Of a DNA stretch of 40,121 nucleotides, positions 37,201 through 40,121 are shown one piece after another. The notes below the pieces were generated by a model. It was not told the origin of the DNA. It saw only the letters and a program-made list of their open reading frames with translations, and made no database searches. The stretch is from Nocardioides cremeus (lineage in GTDB: Bacteria > Actinomycetota > Actinomycetes > Propionibacteriales > Nocardioidaceae). The stretch spans positions 1 to 40,121 of the forward strand of contig NZ_JAULSC010000027.1 in NCBI RefSeq assembly GCF_030518195.1, written 5' to 3'. Both the position numbers and the translations under genes were made by a program. The first letter of the stretch is position 1. Every line of letters starts with the position of its first letter.

Positions 37201-37719
37201 GTGAAGCACGCTCTCGCCCCCCTCGCGGTGCTCGTCGCCCTGACGGCCAGCGCCTGCGGCTCCGACGACGAGACGTCCGACGCGGCCAGCGACCCGACGA
37301 CGTCGTCGTCGAGCTCCGCCTCCGCAGCCGGTGAGCCCGGCAGCGATGACGCGTTCTGCACCGCCCTGGTCGGCAACGGCGCCCTCGAGGACGGCTCCGA
37401 CGTCGAGGCCCTCAAGGAGGGCCTGGCCGCCAGCGGCATCCCCGACGACGCTCCGCAGGACGCCTCGAAGGGGCTCGACGTCTACCTCGAGATCCTCGCC
37501 GAGATCGACACCGACGCGACCGCCGAGGACCTCGCGGCCATGGACGACTTCGACCTGTCGAAGGCCGAGCAGGAGCAGATGAACGCGCTCGTGCAGTACG
37601 CCGGCGCCACCTGCGCCGAGACCGCCGCTCCCGAGGGCGGCGCCGAGGACGGCACCGAGGGGGGCACCGACGAGGAGTCGCAGCCCGCCGAGGGGCAGGA
37701 CGACTCCTCCGAGCAGTGA
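37201..37719 (+). CDS. small lipoprotein, paralogue 2
   Basis: A 172-residue protein. The signal peptide K-H-A-L-A-P-L-A-V-L-V-A-L-T ends in A-S-A-C, a lipobox. A Ser/Ala linker follows and then an acidic domain that matches the gene at 36540 by eye: D-A-F-C-T-A-L-V, I-P-D-D-A-P-Q-D-A and A-T-C-A-E near the end. Both Cys are kept. The last 30 residues are Glu/Gly-rich and probably unstructured. The GTG at 37201 has GGAAGGA upstream; the frame is open earlier but through the palindromic repeat. It converges on the rhodanese with a 1-nt gap. Confidence 0.8.
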   Translation: MKHALAPLAVLVALTASACGSDDETSDAASDPTTSSSSSASAAGEPGSDDAFCTALVGNGALEDGSDVEALKEGLAASGIPDDAPQDASKGLDVYLEILAEIDTDATAEDLAAMDDFDLSKAEQEQMNALVQYAGATCAETAAPEGGAEDGTEGGTDEESQPAEGQDDSSEQ

Positions 37720-37720
37720 G

Positions 37721-38056
37721 CTAGACGACCTGGGGCGTCCGGCCGGTCTCGCTGACCATCGGCCGGCCGGCCGCCTCCCAGTCGAGCATCCCGCCCTCGA
37801 GGTTCACCGCGTCGTGGCCCTGCTGGCCCAGCCAGGCCACGGCCTGGGCCGAGCGGCCACCGATGCGGCACACCACGAGCACCTGGCCCCCGGGCACCTC
37901 GCCGACGCGGGCGCCGAGCTCGCCGAGCGGGATGTGCTGGGCGCCGTCGATGTGGCCGTGCTCCCACTCGGTCGGCTCGCGGACGTCGAGCACCGCGAGG
38001 CCCGGCGGGACCGGGTCGGGCACTCCCGCGACGTGGACGGTCGGGATCGTGGTCAT
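37721..38056 (-). CDS. single-domain rhodanese
   Basis: A 111-residue sulfurtransferase domain. V-L-D-V-R-E-P-T-E-W-E-H-G-H-I-D-G-A is the family start. The active loop is C63-R-I-G-G-R-S, with Cys63 accepting the sulfane sulfur. N-L-E-G-G-M-L-D-W closes the fold. It should carry sulfur between donors and acceptors such as thiosulfate or thioredoxin in the cytoplasm. The ATG at 38056 has a strong GGAGGAA site 5 nt upstream and TAGGAT (plus-strand 38084-38089) further up. It is divergent from chrA. Confidence 0.93.
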   Translation of the reverse strand: MTTIPTVHVAGVPDPVPPGLAVLDVREPTEWEHGHIDGAQHIPLGELGARVGEVPGGQVLVVCRIGGRSAQAVAWLGQQGHDAVNLEGGMLDWEAAGRPMVSETGRTPQVV

Positions 38057-38114
38057 GGGGTTCCTCCGGTGGACGACCCGCCCATCCTAGGACGGCAGCC
38101 GGGTCGTCGCGCCG

Positions 38115-38120
38115 TAGTCT
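38115..38120 (+). promoter_or_regulatory. -10 hexamer TAGTCT for chrA
   Basis: TAGTCT ends 6 nt before the GTG at 38127, consistent with a leaderless transcript. Confidence 0.5.
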
Positions 38121-38126
38121 CCGGAC

Positions 38127-39485
38127 GTGACCCTCCGCGCCGGCGACGTCATCCCGCTGCGTGCCGCGGCGCGGGTGTGGTTCGCGATCTCCCTGCAGAC
38201 CTTCGGCGGCCCGGCGGGCCAGATCGCGGTGATGCAGCGGGTGCTGGTCGAGGAGACCCGCTGGATCGGCCAGCAGCGCTTCCTCTTCGCGCTCTCCTAT
38301 TGCACCCTGCTGCCCGGACCCGAGGCGCAGCAGCTGGCGACGTACGTCGGCTGGCTGCTCAACGGCGTGCGTGGCGCGCTGGTCGCCGGCGTGCTGTTCA
38401 TCCTGCCGGGCGCCGTGGCGCTGCTGGTGCTCTCGGGCGTCTACGTCACCTACGGCGAGTCCACCGTGGTGCAGGCGCTCTTCCTGGGGCTCGCGCCGGC
38501 GGTGATCGCGATCGTGGCGCAGGCCGTCGTGCGGGTCGCCCGGCGCGCGCTGCTGCACCCGGCGCTGGTCGGCCTGGCCGTGGCGTCGTTCGGCGCGCTG
38601 GCCCTGCTCGGGGTGCCTTTCCCGCTCGTGGTCGCCGGCGCGGCGCTCGCCGGGTGGGTGCTGGGCCGGGTGCTGCCGGGGGTGGGCGAGCCTCCCGCCC
38701 GTCCGGCCGACGCGGGCCCGGCGCCCCTGATCGCCGACGACGCGCTGCACAGCGAGCCCCCGGGCGCCCGGCGCTCGGCAACGGTGCTGGGCGTGGGGCT
38801 GGTGCTGTGGGCGGCGCCGGTGGTGGCGGCGGCGCTGCTGCTGGGCCCCTCGAGCATCCTGGTCGACCAGGGGCTGTTCTTCTCCGGGGCGGCCCTGGTC
38901 ACCTTCGGCGGCGCCTACGCGGTGCTGGCGTTCGTGGCCCAGCAGGCGGTCGAGGTCTACGGCTGGTTGGCCCCCGGCGAGATGGTGCGCGGCCTGGCCC
39001 TCGCCGAGACCACCCCCGGGCCGCTGGTGATGGTGGTCCAGTTCGTCGCGTTCGTCGGGGCCTACCGCGCGCCGGGCCCGCTGGACCCGTGGGTGGCGGC
39101 GGTCCTGGCCGCGCTGCTGACCACCTGGGTCACCTTCGTGCCCTGCTTCCTGTTCATCCTGCTGGGAGCGCCGTACGTCGAGCGGCTGCGTGGCAACCGT
39201 GCCCTGGCCAGCGCGCTGGCCGGCATCACCGCCGCCGTGGTGGGCGTCATCGCCCACCTGGGCCTCTACTTCGCGCTGCACACGCTCTTCGCCGCGACCG
39301 ACGTCGTCGAGCAGGGCCCGCTGTCGCTGGAGGTCCCGCTGCTCGACTCGGTGCGCTGGCCCGCGGTGGTCGTCGCGCTGCTGGCCGCCGTGCTGGTCTT
39401 CCGGCTCGGCTGGTCGGTGCTGCGGGTGCTGGGCGTGTGCGCGGTCGTGGGGCTGGTGCTCGGGCTGAGCGTCGGCGTGGGCTAG
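38127..39485 (+). CDS. chrA: chromate transporter ChrA (long-chain CHR family)
   Basis: A 452-residue membrane protein made of two related halves. The first half has F-A-I-S-L-Q-T-F-G-G-P-A-G-Q-I-A-V-M and L-L-P-G-P-E-A-Q-Q-L. The second half has V-T-F-G-G-A-Y-A-V-L-A-F and the matching E-T-T-P-G-P-L. Long-chain CHR proteins export chromate, probably competing with sulfate, and some members serve other roles. A loop of about 60 residues links the halves. It is divergent from the rhodanese, but a shared function is not shown. The GTG is the only start near the promoter. Confidence 0.93.
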   Translation: MTLRAGDVIPLRAAARVWFAISLQTFGGPAGQIAVMQRVLVEETRWIGQQRFLFALSYCTLLPGPEAQQLATYVGWLLNGVRGALVAGVLFILPGAVALLVLSGVYVTYGESTVVQALFLGLAPAVIAIVAQAVVRVARRALLHPALVGLAVASFGALALLGVPFPLVVAGAALAGWVLGRVLPGVGEPPARPADAGPAPLIADDALHSEPPGARRSATVLGVGLVLWAAPVVAAALLLGPSSILVDQGLFFSGAALVTFGGAYAVLAFVAQQAVEVYGWLAPGEMVRGLALAETTPGPLVMVVQFVAFVGAYRAPGPLDPWVAAVLAALLTTWVTFVPCFLFILLGAPYVERLRGNRALASALAGITAAVVGVIAHLGLYFALHTLFAATDVVEQGPLSLEVPLLDSVRWPAVVVALLAAVLVFRLGWSVLRVLGVCAVVGLVLGLSVGVG

Positions 39486-39553
39486 GTGGTCACGTGCGAC
39501 CTCGTACTTCAGCTGGTCTCTCGAAGTGTGAACAACCGCAAACACGGCTAGCA

Positions 39554-39582
39554 CGGACTTCGGTGCGCAGCACCAGTGTCCG
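39554..39582. terminator. hairpin downstream of chrA
   Basis: CGGAC with GTCCG and, inside it, GGTGC with GCACC form a two-part stem. There is no T-run, so a role in ending the chrA transcript is only possible. Confidence 0.35.
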
Positions 39583-39605
39583 CTCATGCCGAGAAGACTT
39601 GGGCG

Positions 39606-39716
39606 GCGCCGTAGCCGAAAGGACCGAAGGGCAAAGGGTCGGCGTCAGCCCCGCGGGGACCTGGCGTCGCTCGGTCGTTCGGTCCTTCTGGCTACGGGAA
39701 GCAATCTCATGCCGCG
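39606..39716. repeat. 111-bp hairpin repeat element, copy 2
   Basis: Same length as copy 1 at 17213 and aligned without gaps. Arms GTAGCCGAAAGGACCGAA and TTCGGTCCTTCTGGCTAC are inverted repeats with one wobble and one mismatch. The central 25 nt are poorly conserved while the arms and the last 11 nt are kept. Confidence 0.85.
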
Positions 39717-39760
39717 ATCCGCGCCTCGACAACGTCTCGCGACAGACCACACCGCGAGCA

Positions 39761-40007
39761 CGGTGGTCGACTGAAGTGACTAGGTCGCTGACCAGCGAAT
39801 GCGCAGGTTGAATGACCGTTGCGCAGGTTGGGTGACTGGTCGCACCGCGGCTCGGCACCCGGTGTGACCAGTCACTTAATCTGCTCATTGGTCACTTAAT
39901 CTGCGCATTCAGGCTCAGCCGAGCCGTTGTCATCTTTGTTGAGCACCGGTTTCGCGGGTTTGTCACTTGAGTTGAACACCGCGTTTGGTCACTTCAGTTG
40001 AGCCCTG
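39761..40007. repeat. array of eight 20-bp repeats in inverted orientation
   Basis: The unit begins GTCACTT or close to it and has TG about 12 nt in (example GTCACTTGAGTTGAACACCG). Minus-strand copies: 39761-39780, 39797-39816, 39817-39836. Plus-strand copies: 39871-39890, 39891-39910, 39929-39948, 39962-39981, 39988-40007. Two pairs are directly adjacent and face each other across 34 nt. It may be a set of transposase-binding sites at an insertion-sequence end, as in the IS21 family, or a regulatory repeat. Confidence 0.75.
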
Positions 40008-40046
40008 ATCCACCGGCGGCGTCCAGCGGTGTGAGCGTGGCGTAGA

Positions 40047-40119
40047 ACGAGGTGCCCTCTTGAGCAGGGAAGATGTCGATTGCGACGTCGAATCCACCTG
40101 TTCACGAGAGGCACCTCGT
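40047..40119. repeat. 10-bp inverted repeat at the window edge
   Basis: ACGAGGTGCC (40047-40056) and GGCACCTCGT (40110-40119) are perfect inverted copies 53 nt apart. They may belong to a mobile element that continues beyond the window. Confidence 0.6.
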
Positions 40120-40121
40120 AA

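Larger units (their letters stand above)
39486..40121. other. gene-free right end holding repeats
   Basis: I see no gene I would support in these 636 nt. GC is visibly lower than in the flanking genes. It holds a hairpin (39554-39582) about 70 nt after chrA, the second 111-bp repeat, the 20-bp repeat array and a terminal inverted repeat. On the minus strand a short reading frame (about 32 codons, 40098 to 40003) precedes the array; it may be a remnant. Confidence 0.7.

Noticed and set aside
39586..39774. Small gene inside the 111-bp repeat
   Set aside because: A similar frame exists in both copies, but the conservation follows the hairpin arms. The frame is interrupted differently at both ends and has no ribosome site.
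39761..40007. CRISPR array
   Set aside because: Units are degenerate, occur on both strands, and several abut with no spacer. No cas gene is present.

Overview
The window is very GC-rich DNA from an actinobacterium. Third codon positions are almost always G or C, GTG starts are common, and many genes have a TANNNT hexamer 6-8 nt before the start codon, which suggests leaderless transcription. The gene set (SelO, RecQ fused to a phosphoribosyltransferase, a HelZ-like SNF2 protein with a SWIM partner, a VirS/MymA-like locus, an AccA1/AccD1 pair) fits Nocardioidaceae or a related family. Genus level is inference only. Most of the window is ordinary chromosome with short operons and single genes. 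Two lower-GC patches, about 16780-17826 and 39486-40121, look like accessory DNA.

Layout. 1-738: 3' part of an M15 peptidase gene. 751-3355: an alpha/beta hydrolase divergent from an MDR oxidoreductase, an ABM-domain monooxygenase and a small unknown protein. 3430-9156: M13 metallopeptidase, RecQ-PRTase, LLM flavin oxidoreductase and a divergent family I pyrophosphatase. 9242-11610: a lipoprotein and a secreted sulfatase. 11650-16778: an AraC/VirS-type regulator divergent from a tightly coupled operon (flavin monooxygenase, BASS transporter, two SDR enzymes). 16779-17826: accessory patch with a VOC gene truncated at its 5' end by a 111-bp hairpin repeat, plus a small orphan gene. 17827-23610: DHA2 MFS pump, two-cysteine glutathione peroxidase, SNF2 ATPase and SWIM-domain partner. 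23728-26295: methyltransferase and SelO. 26271-31528: a TetR regulator divergent from a leucine-degradation operon (methylcrotonyl-CoA carboxylase beta and alpha, HMG-CoA lyase). 31525-35094: three further coupled genes, two PAPS-type sulfotransferases flanking a paralogue whose PAPS loop looks destroyed. 35055-39485: EcsC-family protein, Aat transferase, two paralogous small lipoproteins, a rhodanese and ChrA. 39486-40121: no gene, but a second copy of the 111-bp repeat and an array of eight 20-bp repeats.

How genes work together. The TetR gene and the carboxylase operon each carry an AGGTTA-N8-TAACCT-like palindrome. In both, the proximal half-site is also the likely -10 hexamer, which gives a simple autoregulated switch for leucine catabolism. 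The AraC gene and the monooxygenase operon resemble the virS/mymA arrangement of mycobacteria but with a transporter in the second position. The SNF2 and SWIM genes are 3 nt apart and probably act as a pair on DNA.

The least explained features are the 111-bp hairpin repeat (two copies, one truncating a gene), the inverted 20-bp repeat array at the right end, nested palindromes between genes, and the paralogue inside the sulfotransferase cluster. No tRNA, rRNA or CRISPR array was seen.
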